Assembly (NCBI GenBank): GCA_023052935.1 | Contig: CM041292.1 | Span: forward strand, 136,662,951-136,726,950 | Length of the DNA: 64,000 nt | From: Piezodorus guildinii | Lineage: Eukaryota > Arthropoda > Insecta > Hemiptera > Pentatomidae | Reading direction: 5' to 3' | Part shown: piece by piece, positions 20,145 to 32,569 of the stretch | Layout of the letters: the number at the start of each line of letters is the position of its first letter | How positions within the stretch are numbered: position 1 is the stretch's first letter | Translations under genes and position numbers: made by a program | The notes under the pieces: generated by a model | What the model saw: only the letters and a program-made list of their open reading frames with translations | Databases searched by the model: none | What the model was told of the DNA's origin: nothing

Positions 20145-21859
20145 TATTTATGCCAAATAATGGGAATTATAAAAGAAAGAGAACGTACATCTTTGTTGGT
20201 TGATTATAAAAGTTATTATTGAGATGCAACCTAAAAACGTTTTATTTTAAAAATATTGGAATATCACAATAAATAAAGAAAAAATCAGTAAAAGAGAAAA
20301 CTATGCGAATCTTCGACTCCTTCAGCAATAAGAAAACCAAACCGAACTGGTTTAAAGGGCATGGAAATAATCTACAAGAATTTAAAATTACAGAAGAGAT
20401 TTAAAGGAACAGAACTGATAAGAACATAACCAGGAACAAAATTAAAAGGGTCAAAACCAAACAGCAATGCTGTATTTCAGACGAAGAGAGGAAAATAAGA
20501 TCTAAAAAGACCAAAAAATACTGGGCAGTAAGAAAATCTAACGTGCTCCAAAGTGGGTAAAATGAAAAAAAAGTGATATTATTTAAAATAATTTTGAGAG
20601 AACACATTTACGTACTTAGCGTTTCAATGAATCATTTACATAAATAGAAATAGTATTTTATTATATGCAAACATATTCGTGGATAGCAATCCCATTATTG
20701 AAGCGACAGACTGTGTTCAATTTAGCAACGATTACATAACTCATAATTTACTGTATATTCTGCACTAATCAATAATACTGAAAAGACCCTATGGTTACCT
20801 TCCCTAGGTAGCCCCACCAGAAGGGAAGAAGGTATGCAGGCACAAAGGAGAGCCCCATCACTACACTAGGGTACAATGAGGGGGTTGGAAACTCACATAT
20901 CCGTGAAACAAAGACAAGATTTCGATCGAACCAGTTAACTTGATGTTAGTGATAAGATAAACCAATGATAAATCTAATTTTCAGAAGAATTATGTCCTGT
21001 CTTGCCGTAGTAAAAACTGACCCTAGTTTCATCAGGTAGTGAGTGTATGTATTTTTAGTGATTTTTTTTTTTTTTTTTTTATAGACCGAAGTCATTTAAC
21101 AAAGAAAAGTTGAGTAGACACATATTTATTACTTACTTCATAATTGATTTAGACACATGTACAGATAAATTCAAGGTACCGGAATATTGTCGGTATTTTT
21201 CTACATTATGGAGAAGCTAAAAATTGGAAATACACTGATATATATCAGCGGTGGTTCGAACCGGGGGCTTACTTAGCCTCTAAGGACCGGGTGTACAATT
21301 TACTGATTAAATAGTAAAGTTGAAGTGTGTGCGTGTTTTCTTTGTTTTCGGAGGAACAATAGAGATTTTAAAAAAACAAAAAAAAACAGCTAATTTCTAC
21401 TATTGAGAGGAGAAACGGTTAGAATAGTCAATTCTCACTGCTTTGTAAAATAAAATAAATAGGCAAATGTTAAAAATTAAACACATGAGAGAGGAGTTTG
21501 AACGCGGTGAAATGAAGAGATTCACAGATGTTCAAATTCAATTAAAAGAAGCTGTAAACAATGAAAGAATGTAAGCTAAAAAAGAATAGAAATTTCTAAT
21601 AAAGTAGTATCTTTATGTAAAAATTCTTGCTCTAAGGAATAAAATGGTGAAGATGTGTGATATATAAATTTTGATTTATGTGATTATATAAATTTTATTA
21701 TTGTAAATATATTAGTGTTGTATGGTTTATTTTTTTATTTTTTCTGAATCTGTTTGTGTTTTTTATTATTTTTTTTTATTATTGTGTAAGAATGTATTTA
21801 TTATTTTTGTACAAATGTTAGTGCTTTTATTTTTATTATATTTTAAGTAGGTAGATGGG

Positions 21860-21860
<1 letters not shown>
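20145..21860. other. Stretch without recognisable gene
   Basis: No transposon or gene could be named. Around 20785-20940 and 21240-21300 are short GC-richer pieces (GGTAGCCCCACCAG, GGTTCGAACCGGGGGC). The second contains a B-box-like GGTTCGAACC and might be a SINE remnant, but no A box or partner copy was found. Confidence 0.45.

Positions 21861-21862
<2 letters not shown>

Positions 21863-21927
<65 letters not shown>
21863..21927. repeat. (TA)n microsatellite
   Basis: About 32 uninterrupted TA units. Confidence 0.95.
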
Positions 21928-21930
<3 letters not shown>

Positions 21931-21954
21931 TCGATTAAAAAATGAACTAAAATA

Positions 21955-22312
21955 TAGAAGAAAATATAAATATTTGGCATTTAAGCCCTGTTATACTATT
22001 TTAATCAGAATTAAATCTACATAATGCTAAAGCCCTTTAAAGTTTTCATCGATATGGAGTTTATTCTAGCCGATTTTGATGAAAAAGTTTCAGGCGTATA
22101 TTTGAGATAAATATGAAATTTCAGTTTCATAAACCTTTTTTTTTCTTTTTCGTCTTGGATTTACTACAAATACAGTTCTTTTTGCAGGATTTGATTATTT
22201 GGGCTCAAGAGACCCTAAAACGTGTATTTCTGTTGAAAAGTAAAAATTAAAAAATATTCACGATCTCAATACTTTTACTTTCTATAAATATCGTATATAG
22301 GTAAGTAAAAAC
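21955..22312 (+). mobile_element. R-family repeat, 3' fragment
   Basis: TTTGGCATTTAAGCCCTGTT, TTGGGCTCAAGAGACCCTAA and ATATAGGTAAGTAAAAAC are the 3'-half words of the family in plus order. The CA microsatellite is lost. It is a 5'-truncated and diverged copy. Confidence 0.7.
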
Positions 22313-23289
22313 TATTGTGACTAGACTAAACTATTGTGTAACATTAGCCGTCATTATAGAAACGATACTATGTCCACCTAGCTTGTTGGGGCCAGCGGGG
22401 TCGTCCTAAGGATTTCCTTTCGCTGTGCCTGGTAGCTAAGCTGATTGAAGAATTTGCTTGTTGATATTAATTTATGTTATGCAGAACTGATAAGTTGATG
22501 ATCGCAGAAATAAATAAATGAGTAATTTCTAAAATGTTTTATAGGTAAACCTGGTACAAGGTATAAGGTAAAGATAAAAATACAAGGTAAAAGGTATAAT
22601 GGTTAGGTAATAACAAATAGGTAATAATCACTTTTTTAACGCACTCCGTTCCAACTGTACTGAACATATGTTTTTTTCTTCTTTATAGATATAATCCGAA
22701 ACATTTGATAACAAATATTAATAGTTATTAAAGAAAGTTTCTGAGGAATTTAAATACATAATAAAAATGAGGACAAATGAAATAAGTGGCGTAAACATAG
22801 CTGATCAATCCTGTACGCATTTAGAGCATTTTGGGATATGAATTTGTTCTATAGATTAATAGAGTCTTGAGATTGTACCTAGTTTTGAAACCTGTGTTAC
22901 ATATAAGCCTTAAACTATTCTGTGTATTTTTTTATACTACCTATTGTGGCTATTAAATCTAAAGAGCTTATAAACTCTATTTACATAACAGGTACTTTTT
23001 TTTTTTTTTTTTTGGAATATATTAATTTCTTACTGCTTTGATACTATCAACTGCCTCTCGTGCACGCGAAATGTGTATGCTTCAGGAAATTCATTACCTC
23101 AAATCTGAATTCAGCAATCAAATGTGAGCATTATCTTTTTTTGTCTCTCATTTTTTATATGCACTTCACAAGATATATTTTTTACTGTCTAATCGGATAT
23201 ATAAAAAACAATAGAGTTAATTATGAAGAGAGGTATGGAATGCCATTAGTGAAAGGAGAAAGAAGAACGTGCGAAACAGTTTTTAAGAG

Positions 23290-23540
23290 CGCATTATAGA
23301 GTAAGAGAGCGTGTAATGGCTGTTTGATAGCAGCCCACCGTAGATAAAAGTCAGGAGGCGAGTTGTATGATAAGGCGAAGCGGAGGTAAATCTAGCGGCA
23401 CACTCAACCACACTTAGCCACCTCTCCGGGGGCTCTTAAAAGTTTGTCAACAAAATAATTCATGGTCGAGAGCCTCTGGGGCATATACTTCATTTTCAAC
23501 GCAAGATTCACCCTTTCCCCTCGACAGACCAACAGCTGTT
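23290..23540. other. GC-richer islet, candidate conserved noncoding element
   Basis: The block is GC-richer between AT-rich flanks, with no coding frame. Words include CTGTTTGATAGCAGCCCACC and CACCTCTCCGGGGGCTC, and it ends near CCAACAGCTGTTAATG (an E-box CAGCTG beside TTAAT). Confidence 0.3.
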
Positions 23541-23826
23541 AATGTCTTGTGAGTCTTTGTCATCGTATTTGAAGATAACATTATATTTGAAACAGAAAAT
23601 ATGTAGTTTATGGATTATTAACTTAAATACTGATATCGATTTGTGGAGCATGAAATACTCCTATAATTATTGTAATTTAATAGATTATGAAGAAATTAGG
23701 AGTTTCACAGAACCTGGGAGACAAGGGAAAGACGTAGATTGTAAACTAGATTTTAAAAAATAATTGTAAGACAGGAGGTGGCCATGGATTAAAGTGCGTT
23801 GCCCAGAACCTGACAAGTTTAGACTT

Positions 23827-23992
23827 TTAGGGCCCGATTACAATGCATGCGTTTTGGCGGCAGAAGTAGTAAGGAGGTTGTAAGAATGACCTTGAATCGT
23901 AGGAATTTTAGGAATCCGCCTACCTCTTCAATATATTCTAGAAACCCGCTATCGCTCCAGCCACCAAAACTCGTGCAGTAAACGCACCCTTA
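23827..23992 (+). mobile_element. 160-bp MITE with TTA target duplication
   Basis: The element occupies 23830-23989 between TTA at 23827-23829 and TTA at 23990-23992. Both ends start GGG and form an imperfect inverted repeat: GGGCCCGATTACA...TTTTGGCGGC on the left against GGGTGCGTTTACTGCACGAG...TTTTGGTGGC read inward from the right. A second copy lies inside a Jockey fragment at 46562-46663. A three-base TTA duplication with G-rich termini suggests PIF/Harbinger-like mobilisation; the superfamily call is inference. Confidence 0.75.
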
Positions 23993-24679
23993 GAGAGGTA
24001 AACTACTAATCCGTGAGACAGCTACGAAAAATACAACTCTTATTTTTAGTACTTTTTATGCATGGTAAAGCAAAAAATACACGTCTGCCAACTCAAAATG
24101 GGAGGATTACAAAATGCCGAACCATTCAAAAAGGTACCGAAAAAAAGAAGTTCTGATTCTTTTGGCCTCATAATACTAGGAAATAATACGAATCAAACGA
24201 CGCTGTCTGATTTTCACCGGTGGATGGGAAGCCGCGGCAGACGCGTTTTTAGGGACAGAAATTCTACCCATGTTACCATTGCACTGACATTATGTTGGTG
24301 AATATTAGACCAAAGGATTTCTATTACTACTCAAATAAAACCTGATTTTATGCCTCGTAAAGTAGTTTATAACCATGACATTGTTAGGAACATCCGTTTA
24401 CATTATATTGTATTCACCAAATTAATGACAAAAGTAAAAATTTATCGGTTTCCAATTTTTCTAAGAACCATATCTATATAACTATTAGACATACAGACGT
24501 ATTTAACAGCTCAAATTAAATTTAATTTTATATATCAATTGTTGTAACAAATATCATCAAAGGATGATCCGTTTCCAGGCTAGTACTAAATTATGATGGA
24601 AAAGGGTGATATCTCGTTTTCCGGGCAAACTTTTTTTTATATACATATATATCGTTGTATATTGAACATAATAATAATA

Positions 24680-27280
24680 CAGTGGCACTACAGTCCGATG
24701 TGAACTCTGGCCTCCTCATGAGCCTTCGTCAGGTGGCTCGTTCCTGTGCAGCTGTTTTCCAATTCCGCACGTCCAGAAGGGTCCGGGCGTCCTTTACGAC
24801 AGCATCTTCCTAACGCAGTCTTGGTTTCCTCTTCCTCTTGACGGTCCAGTTTTCCTCCAGCAATATCCTGAGAATATCCTCCTCGTCCATCCTTGCCCAT
24901 CTTAATCGGCCACACTTAATGTAGCGTACAGATATTGGTTTCCCCAAATAGTTCATATAGTTCCCGGTTGTAGAGCCTTCTCCATTGATCTCCAGCTTTA
25001 ATGGGTCCAAATATGCGCCGCAAAATCTTTCTTTCAAAGATCAAGAGCTCTGCTTCTTCCGAACTCGTTTAAGGTTCACGCCTCGCTAGCATAAGTTATT
25101 ACTGGTCGAATAAGGATTTTATAAAGGCTGCACTTAGTCTGTCTGGAAAAGGCTTGCATACTCAGATGTTTCCTTAATCCAAAATAGCAACAGCTTGCTT
25201 TTCTTATCTTTGACCGATCTCGAGGGATATCTTGTTAGATCTGCTGACTATAGATCCCAGGTACGTAAATTGGTAATGTAAATTAGCTTTCAAACGTAAA
25301 AGATCCGATCGATAGTGGTTCCTTGATAGGGTTGTCAGTTCCCGGGCCAGCTCTCATGTACCTCGTTTTGTATTGTTTATAGATAGCCCTATGACTGTGG
25401 CTTCTCCTGCAAGTCTAAGAAAAGCTTCTTTCAAGGCGTTTAGAGATCTTGCCACCATACCTTAATCGTCCGCGTACCCAAGTATCTGTGTCACCCTATT
25501 ATAATATAAACTGTATTGGTGGGTTCCACACCGGACCTTCTTACAACCTATTCTAAGGCAAGATTAAATAACAAACAGACCAGAGCACCCCCTTGCCTTA
25601 GCCCTTTCTTCGTTTCGAAATCAGGTGATAAATCAAGCTTTATTCGGAATGTACATCTTACATCGTTTATGCAGATTTTAATGAGATGAATCAGCTTTGA
25701 TGGTATTCCGAGATCATACAACGCTTCGTAGAGCTTTGGCCTCTTTATGCTGTCATATGCGCTTCGGAAATCTATAAAAAGGTGGTGGGTGACCATCTTA
25801 TATTCTATGCCTTTTTCCAAAATCATCCGCAGCCCGAATTTATGATTGTCTGTTGATCTACCTCTTCTAAATCCAGCCAAATATTTACCAGTTTCTCGCT
25901 CAACGAATGGGAGAAACTTCTAAAAGAGTACATTTGATAGTACTTTATAGGCACCTTGAAGAAAAGTAATACCACGATAATTTTTGCATTCAAGGATGTC
26001 CCCCTTCTTATGGATGGACATATAATACCTTTTCTCCAATCTTGCGGGATTTCATCTCCAACCCAAATAGCCAAAATAATATCGTAGATGGCTTTATGGA
26101 GTCGTTCACTGCCTTGTTTCATAAGTTTTGCTGATATATCCATCCTCTCCGGGCGTTTTTGTTATTTTTAAGGCTGTTTATTGCCTCCAAAAACTTCTTT
26201 CAAATTCAGGAGTGTAGCTCCTATTGCTTTGTCTTTCTTCTATGGGTTTTCTTTTCTGCCCGTCTAGCTCTATATTCTTCAGTCGATAGCCGTGTGTGCT
26301 TCTTCTATATCATATTCCTATAGGCCTTGTTCTTCACTTCTGTTGCAGCCAAGCATTCATCATCGAACCAGGGAGATCTTTTAGGACTTTCAGCTGTTCC
26401 TAACGTTTTCTCGGCAGCGCTTTTAATTATCTTCGAACAGACATTCCATTGGACATGAGCCGATCCCTCCATAATTACACCATCTAGTAACTGGTCCAAT
26501 TCTTCTTTATATGCCATGCTAGTTTGAGGCTCCTTCAGCTTAGACATGTTAAACTTGCCTGCTTATTTCCTCTTATTTTTCCTGGCATTGGATATTCTTG
26601 CTCTGATTTTCGCTGTAATCAAATTATGATCTGTATCCATATTCGCACTTCTATATTATCTACAGCTAATCAGATTTAATTTATGCCGAGCACTGATAAG
26701 AACATGATCGATCTGGTTAACCACAGTACTCGTCCGGTGACCCATGTACCCTTATGAATATTTTTCCCAGGAAACTTTGTGCTTCCAAACATAAGATCCT
26801 TCGCGCCGCAAAATTTATTGATAAGCGACCTTTTTCATTTGTGTTATCATGGAGGCTGTACTTTCCAATGGTAGGTCCGTAAATAGCTTCCTTTCCTATT
26901 TTAGCATTAAAGTCTCCTAGGACAATTTTAATATCGTTTTTCGGGCAGCTATCTACAGTTCGATCCATGAGGTCATAAAAAGGCTTCTTTGTCTTCTTCA
27001 GATGAGACCTCTGTAGGGCATGACAGCTAAAGAACCTGTAATTATATTTACCCGGGATCCGCAAGACGCCAAGGCGGTGGTTAACCGGCGTGAAGCCTAT
27101 GACACGGTTTCTAGTTCTTCCTCTAACCACAAATCCTGTTTCGTACATATGGTGTTGGTCCTGAACGCTACAATATTAGTATGTAAGCGCTTCTCAACAA
27201 GTCCTTTTCCCTTCCATCGCACTTCTTGGATTGCAGCAACGTCCAAATGATATATGTCCAATTCAGACAGGAGTAGACCG
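24680..27280 (-). pseudogene. RTE-type LINE ORF2: endonuclease and reverse transcriptase, decayed
   Basis: Minus-strand pieces are collinear with RTE ORF2. The endonuclease has DVAAIQEVRWKGKG near 27225 and KIVLGDFNAKIGKE in the 26717-27148 frame. The linker is at 26305-26547. Reverse transcriptase has DWRKGIICPS, GFRRGRSTDN, FIDFRSAYDS, GLRQGGALVCLLFN, and YADD at 25465-25476 followed immediately by a TAA stop. The C-terminus (24688-25037) ends in EEARVHIGL. Multiple frameshifts and stops make it non-functional. The first endonuclease motif is missing, so the copy is 5'-truncated. RTE elements usually have a single ORF of this order and very short 3' UTRs. Confidence 0.88.
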
Positions 27281-27569
27281 GATATTGAACATACTGATGT
27301 ATTTTACAACTCGAATGAAAGTATTAAATACTTGTTGATTTACCTAATAACGATTATCCTCATAGGATAAGCCGTTTCCATGATAGTAACCATAGTTATG
27401 TTAGAAAAGAGTGTATTTCGTTACAACAACAGATAATGAAATAAAGCGAAGGATTACAGGAGCTAACCGTTTCTATTTTAGTTTCTAAAACAGTTCCGGG
27501 TAATGCTCATAAACAATAAAACAAAGGTCCATTTATAAAAACTGGAAAAGACAAAGATATAGGAAACTC

Positions 27570-27835
27570 AATGAACTGCGTTAGGATATAGACGATGTGA
27601 CCCTATTGGACTAGGACACCTTGGGTATTGGTGGTAAGGGTATGTTGCACGGATGAAAGAGGAAATCCAATGTCCAAGAAGAATCGGACGACCCAAGTTC
27701 TGGTGGATGTGTGCTTGGTGCATGAAGCAAGAAACTTGCTTGAATTCCGAAATCGGAAGGACCAAAGCCGAATAGCCAAGGCTCATTGAGGAGACCAGGA
27801 TCCATCACAGGGTCGTAATGCCATGTGATAGAGAA
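27570..27835 (+). pseudogene. RTE-like LINE, C-terminal tail
   Basis: The plus strand reads YVARMKEEIQCPRRIGRPKF, then frames ending AE*PRLIEETRIHHRVVMP. This resembles the end of RTE-like ORF2 (VARM..., GRPKLRW, ...EEAKTHHGL). Only about 80 codons survive. It lies in opposite orientation to the RTE copy at 24680-27280, so it is a separate insertion. Confidence 0.65.
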
Positions 27836-28199
27836 ATAAATAGGACTGGTAATTAGAAAATATAATTAAGAAACAAATAAAATTTACACGTTTTTACAAT
27901 AGTGAGCATGAAGTTAGGTTCTTCTTTTACATGTTGAACTTATGTAATGTAATCTTTGAAGTTTGTCTGTTTATTATTTATGCTAATTAAATAATAATAA
28001 TAATTTATTATCTAATTAACATTGAACAATCATATCGTTCTAAGAGTTGACATTTGGGTGCTATTATAACTGTTATTAGTGAAATAATAATAATTATTAT
28101 TTTATTAAATGGAAGTTTAATATTTACTTTTTCTACGTAGCTTGACGATAAAGTGCTTTGCTAACTTTTTACTCCATTCGACTAAAAAATAAGCGGAAG

Positions 28200-28570
28200 C
28201 CGAAAAGTGGCACGTGTAGGAGTACTTGTTGAACCGGAGTCGCCCTAGCTCACCTCATTTAGCACCCAACGGCTTCTTTGTGTTCGCAGAGGACGGCCAA
28301 CTTTTCCGAGATAACTTTTCACTCCATCAAACCAGCTATCAAGTACTATATTGCCAAAAGTTGTTCCCAAGTACTGCGGGGACCGATTTCATTGAAGCAC
28401 CGAACCCATTGTCGTTCGGTGGTCCTCTCTCAGGACTCTATTACAGCCTGAAAAACATCTCCAGGAGTGGTTTATGCCGAAGCCACTTTGTAAACAGATA
28501 TTACAGAAGACTTATAGCTTTGTTCTTTTATTCGCTTTTCTTTTTTAACAACAAAAACGTGATTGTTTAG
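28200..28570 (+). pseudogene. mariner transposase C-terminal remnant
   Basis: The frame reads LNRSRPSSPHLAPNGFFVFA, corresponding to the mariner motif around SPDLAPxDxxLF that carries the third catalytic Asp. Here both aspartates are replaced (H and G), so catalysis is lost. The frame then drifts through frameshifts to a stop at 28570. Neither terminal inverted repeat was identified. Tc1/mariner transposases are about 350 residues; about 110 codons remain. Confidence 0.65.
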
Positions 28571-29140
28571 AAAAATATTTATTATTTTAAATTTATTTTA
28601 TGCGTGATAAAATATATAAGTAATATATAAGTATATAAGTAATTCTTATTAAAAAATATATTTTGTTGATATTAACAGTATACGAAAGTCTCGTAAAGGA
28701 ACTATCGAGTCAAACTAAACTACTAACTAACCAACTACTGAACTGACCAGAGGAAGAAACTACTTCCATGTTTATTTAACTGAGAAGATCCCGAGGCCAT
28801 CGTGTTTTTAATTAACTAACTGAAATCATGTAAATGGTCATGTTTTCTTCAATATTTTAAAATTTCTTAAATAGTTTTCACCATCAAATAATAACTGAAA
28901 ATATAATATTATAAATTGACACTTATTGCACTTAATTTATCATTTTAGCACGAAATTATACTAATTCACTGGAATCGGTGGTAAATTTGATAAACCATAT
29001 TTATTTTCTCATAAAACATTGCTCCTTCAGTTAATCATCAAAACATTAATTTATAAGATATATATTTTTCCCAATCCCAAAAGAAATTAATTTTAATTCC
29101 TAATCTGCAATGATGAAGCGGCAAAACATTATATACGCAA
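28571..29140. other. AT-rich stretch without recognisable gene
   Basis: Nothing firm was seen. A short GATCCCGAGGCCATCGTG near 28790 resembles the 3' region of the Jockey tails and may be a tiny fragment. Confidence 0.45.
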
Positions 29141-29149
29141 TAAATAAAC

Positions 29150-29275
29150 ATCATAGGCACTTATGGATGTTCCTAAAGGCCTCCTTGAACCTTAAGAGGC
29201 AAAATTTGGGATTCCTACTGTAGCATCGTCCGATTAGTCATAGTATTATAAAACAAACAAATTAATAAAGTTAAA
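29150..29275 (+). mobile_element. SINE-1 3' fragment
   Basis: AGGCAAAATTTGGGATTCC, CTGTAGCATCGTCCGATTAG and ATAAAACAAACAAATTAATAA match the SINE-1 body and tail. The tRNA-like head is missing. Confidence 0.65.
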
Positions 29276-30630
29276 AGTACTTTAAATAAACATAACAAAT
29301 TAAAGTTAAGAATAAAAACGAGTAGACTACTTAAATGAGGATAAATCCTGGTGTTAAAGACCAATTATCATTATTAGTAATTAATCGAATGCAAGGAGTA
29401 AAAAAATAATAATGAAAGCTTTTTCTTAGTGATAGCGTATCCAATTTTAGTGAAAAATTAGCTGTATTCATTTAAAGAGACAAACAGTTTTTTTTCTCTT
29501 ATCCACATTTACAGTAGATTTTTATTTTACTTCTTGATAAAAATAATCGTTGCAGCGCTTGAAATAAAAGAAAAATTCTGAACATTATTAGATAATGATT
29601 TATTATTTCTGAATATATCTATTCAGAAATAGTAAATCATTATATCACAATAGTACTATTTACCATATATATTACTGTTCTGGTAATTAAATTATAACTC
29701 ATAATATGTATTGAAATAAATTAATCCGGAAGCTTAAAAAATAGTAACTAGAAAATATCTATTTATATTCAATGGAAATTGCTAATCGCCTCTGTAAAGT
29801 TCAAAACGCTATCTATATATTAGCTATTTCTTAAACCGATTTCAATGATTGTTTTTTGTTTTGTAGGAATTTGATTCTTTATAAAATTACAGTTACTGTC
29901 GTTAGTAGTTATGCACAAGAAAAGTAATTATTCGTAAAGCAGGCAGACATTCTTTATTTGATTTTGGAGGTTTTATGGCTCTCTGTCTGCATTATTACAT
30001 CTCTACGTTTCTCATAAAATATTATATATAATATTATATATAATATATATATATATATATATTTATATTTAATATATATATACCAATTAATAAAAATCTG
30101 ATTATATTAAAATAATAAAAAAGTAATGATGTATTTAAATAGAGAGTATTGCGATAAAAAATCTCATTGGATAAACACTGAATGAAATTTATTAAAGACA
30201 AAATACAATAATAAAAAAAAACATGAAAAATTCTAATATGAAAATTATCTGCTTTCACTAAAGTCCTGGATGTAAAAATTAATATTCTGAAATAAACTTT
30301 CTACAATATATACTTGTTTTCAATCTAATTATTGGAATACCATTTCTTCGTTTACTACTTCCCAGATAAATTACATTGTCAGAGAGTTATCCTTGCAATG
30401 GTATTAAAAAAAAAAATAAATAAAAACGATGTTCAGTATTATTTTAACATTTTTGCACTTCAAAATTGAAAGTATTGCTAAAAAGCGTGCAATGCTCTAG
30501 CTATAATTAATAAGTTGATACTAAAAAAATCGAATGTAAATTAGAGATGTTTATGGTAGGATGTAATAAGCTGATTACAAGTTAACTTAAGAGTATAATA
30601 AGTAGATTCTAATGGGATTTTTTTTTTTTT
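29276..30630. other. AT-rich stretch without recognisable gene
   Basis: Low-complexity DNA, including an imperfect TATA-rich tract at about 30020-30085. GATAATGATTTATTATTTCTGA at 29591 is mirrored by TTCAGAAATAGTAAATCATT near 29622, a local hairpin. No gene was seen. Confidence 0.5.
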
Positions 30631-30870
30631 TTTGTATTCGAGTCGCGAAGTAGAGCCATCGGACAAGTAGATCAGGAGAAGAAAGAAACAAAGAGTCTAG
30701 TGGGAGGCGAGTGGAGCTGTCACGGGCCGAATATTGACTCGGGGTAAACAAATTAACTCATCAGTGTTATTTATTTGGAAATTCTTGGGGCAACATTCGA
30801 TCCGTCTCTTTCTGAAATATTCATTTCAATTGCACGATATTGTATTCAGCCTGACGCAATACTGCCAATT
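30630..30870. other. GC-richer islet, candidate conserved noncoding element
   Basis: Starts after a T-run with TATTCGAGTCGCGAAGTAG and includes GTGGGAGGCGAGTGGAGCTG and TATTCAATTTGC-like homeodomain words. There is no open frame and no second copy. Confidence 0.3.
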
Positions 30871-31070
30871 TTTCCGGAGTTTTAGTTTTTAATATTTTAT
30901 TTGTTATAATTTAATGCGGCCGCTGACGTCAAGTTTTCATTACTAAGAGTAAGGCATATAGTAGTGCAAGTTATTTGAGAATTATATTGCTTCCTTCTTA
31001 TTTCCAAATTAAAAATTAATCTTTTATAACATTTATAGTAATATATTACATTTCTTCCAATAATTAAAAA

Positions 31071-31974
31071 TCTGGTGCGGGCAACACAACACTCGACTTT
31101 CACTTACCTCCATTTTTAAAATCTATGAAAGAATTTCCAAAAACAGTTAGAGATAAAAATACGAGAAACTATTGAGGAATTAATTAAATTGAATTTATAT
31201 AGAAAAAACATGTGTTTTATTAAAAAATCTATTATATTATTATCTAAAATAATCAGTTATTTTTATGTTCATTTCATCACTCTCTTTTAACTTTTACAAA
31301 GCTTGTGTGTGAGATAATATTTTTTCTAAAATCTTTAGCTTTCCAATGGTATATCATACATGTATATTACTGCTCTTATGTTAAACAACGAAAATTGCAT
31401 TAAAAAAATATTTTTTTTTTTTCTCCTTTAGTTGGGTATCAAATTTATTCAATTTATATATTTATCTGTTTTTCATCTGCGATAACAAGATAATATAGTT
31501 ATTTTCATTAAATCTACAAAATTAAAGGTACTTTAGAAAAGATAATTTAAAATATCGGCATTTAAGCTCTGTCAGACCATTTTAATCACAATAAAACCTA
31601 CATGATATTAAAGCCCATTAAATTTTACATCGATATAGCGAGTTTAATCAAAATCGTCGTAAGTTTTTGAGAAAATCGAAAAAAGGTGCAAAATGCATGG
31701 TATAAAGTGACTCTTATGGTAAGCTCATTTTGATGAAAAAAGTTTTGTCACGTCACGGGCGTATAGTTGTCTTAAATATGAAATTTCAGTTTCATAGAAC
31801 TTAGCGTTTCCGCCCGGGAGTTACCACCACACACACACACACACACAGACCTTTTTACGGTACTTAGTTTTTAGGACTCAGGGGACCCGACAACGCGTAT
31901 TTCCGTTGAAAACTGGAATTCGAAAATGTTCACGATCGCAATACTTCCCCTTACTATATATAGTAAGTGAAAGT
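31071..31974 (+). mobile_element. R-family repeat, single-unit copy
   Basis: Begins TCTGGTGCGGGCAACACAAC, with CGACTTTCACTTACCTCC. It carries every family block in order, including CACGGGCGTATAGTTGTC, the CA microsatellite near 31826 and GACTCAGGGGACCC, and ends ATATATAGTAAGTGAAAGT at 31974. ACTTTCACTTAC near the start and GTAAGTGAAAGT at the end are exact inverse complements. The outer right terminal repeat seen at 20139 is missing. Confidence 0.85.
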
Positions 31975-32026
31975 AAAAACAAAAAAATTAACACAAAAAG
32001 ATTATTTAAATAATCTAACCATTGAT

Positions 32027-32038
32027 TTTTTTAACATT
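32027..32038. repeat. Target-site duplication of Jockey insertion
   Basis: TTTTTTAACATT here and again at 32570-32581 brackets the Jockey fragment exactly, as expected for target-primed reverse transcription. Confidence 0.8.
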
Positions 32039-32569
32039 TTTTTTTTTAAATTCATTTATTGAAATTTAAAACTGTATGTTCATACATCAAGTAAATAGGC
32101 TACAATGATAATACACATGAAAAAAACATGAAGAGAAACTGCCCATTGGCAGCACTCAAGTAGTGAATCTACACAAGAAGGTCTCGAGGCCATCTTCTTT
32201 TCAGACGCCTCGGCGGATTATCAGGAATTGAAGTGGAAGCAAGGATTGAAACTAGTGGATTAGAGTAGGAGTGGAGTTTTTCATGGAAGGGGTGATACCT
32301 GGTACAGGCCAAATCAGCAACATATGGAACATTAAGGTATTTGTGTATGATTTTGTCGGTGACAAAGTAAGGAGCGTTAAGGATTTTGCGAAGGATTTTG
32401 GATTGTAAGGATTGGATACAAGAAGAGTTTGATGGTTTAGTAGAGCCCCAAAGCTCAACTCCGTAACTCCAGATAGGCCTTATGATTGTCATGTAAATTA
32501 GTCTTTTGTAGTAAAGAGAAAGGTTAGAGCGTCTGTCAAATAAATGTTGAAGTAACCGAAATCGGCGAG
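32039..32569 (-). pseudogene. Jockey-type LINE, 5'-truncated 3' end
   Basis: The minus strand carries the last part of ORF2: TIIRPIWSYGVELWGSTKPS, IQSLQSKILRKILNAPYFV and NPPRRLKRRWPRDLLV, then stop at 32169. A 3' UTR and poly(A) (a T-run at the left edge) follow. The first motif is the typical thumb-region signature of Jockey-clade LINEs. The last 107 codons are undamaged and a 12-bp target duplication survives, so this is one of the younger LINE tails here. Confidence 0.85.

Noticed and set aside
24062..24301. 79-codon plus-strand frame after the MITE
   Set aside because: No recognisable motif; the composition is somewhat GC-rich at its end, but there is no evidence for a gene.
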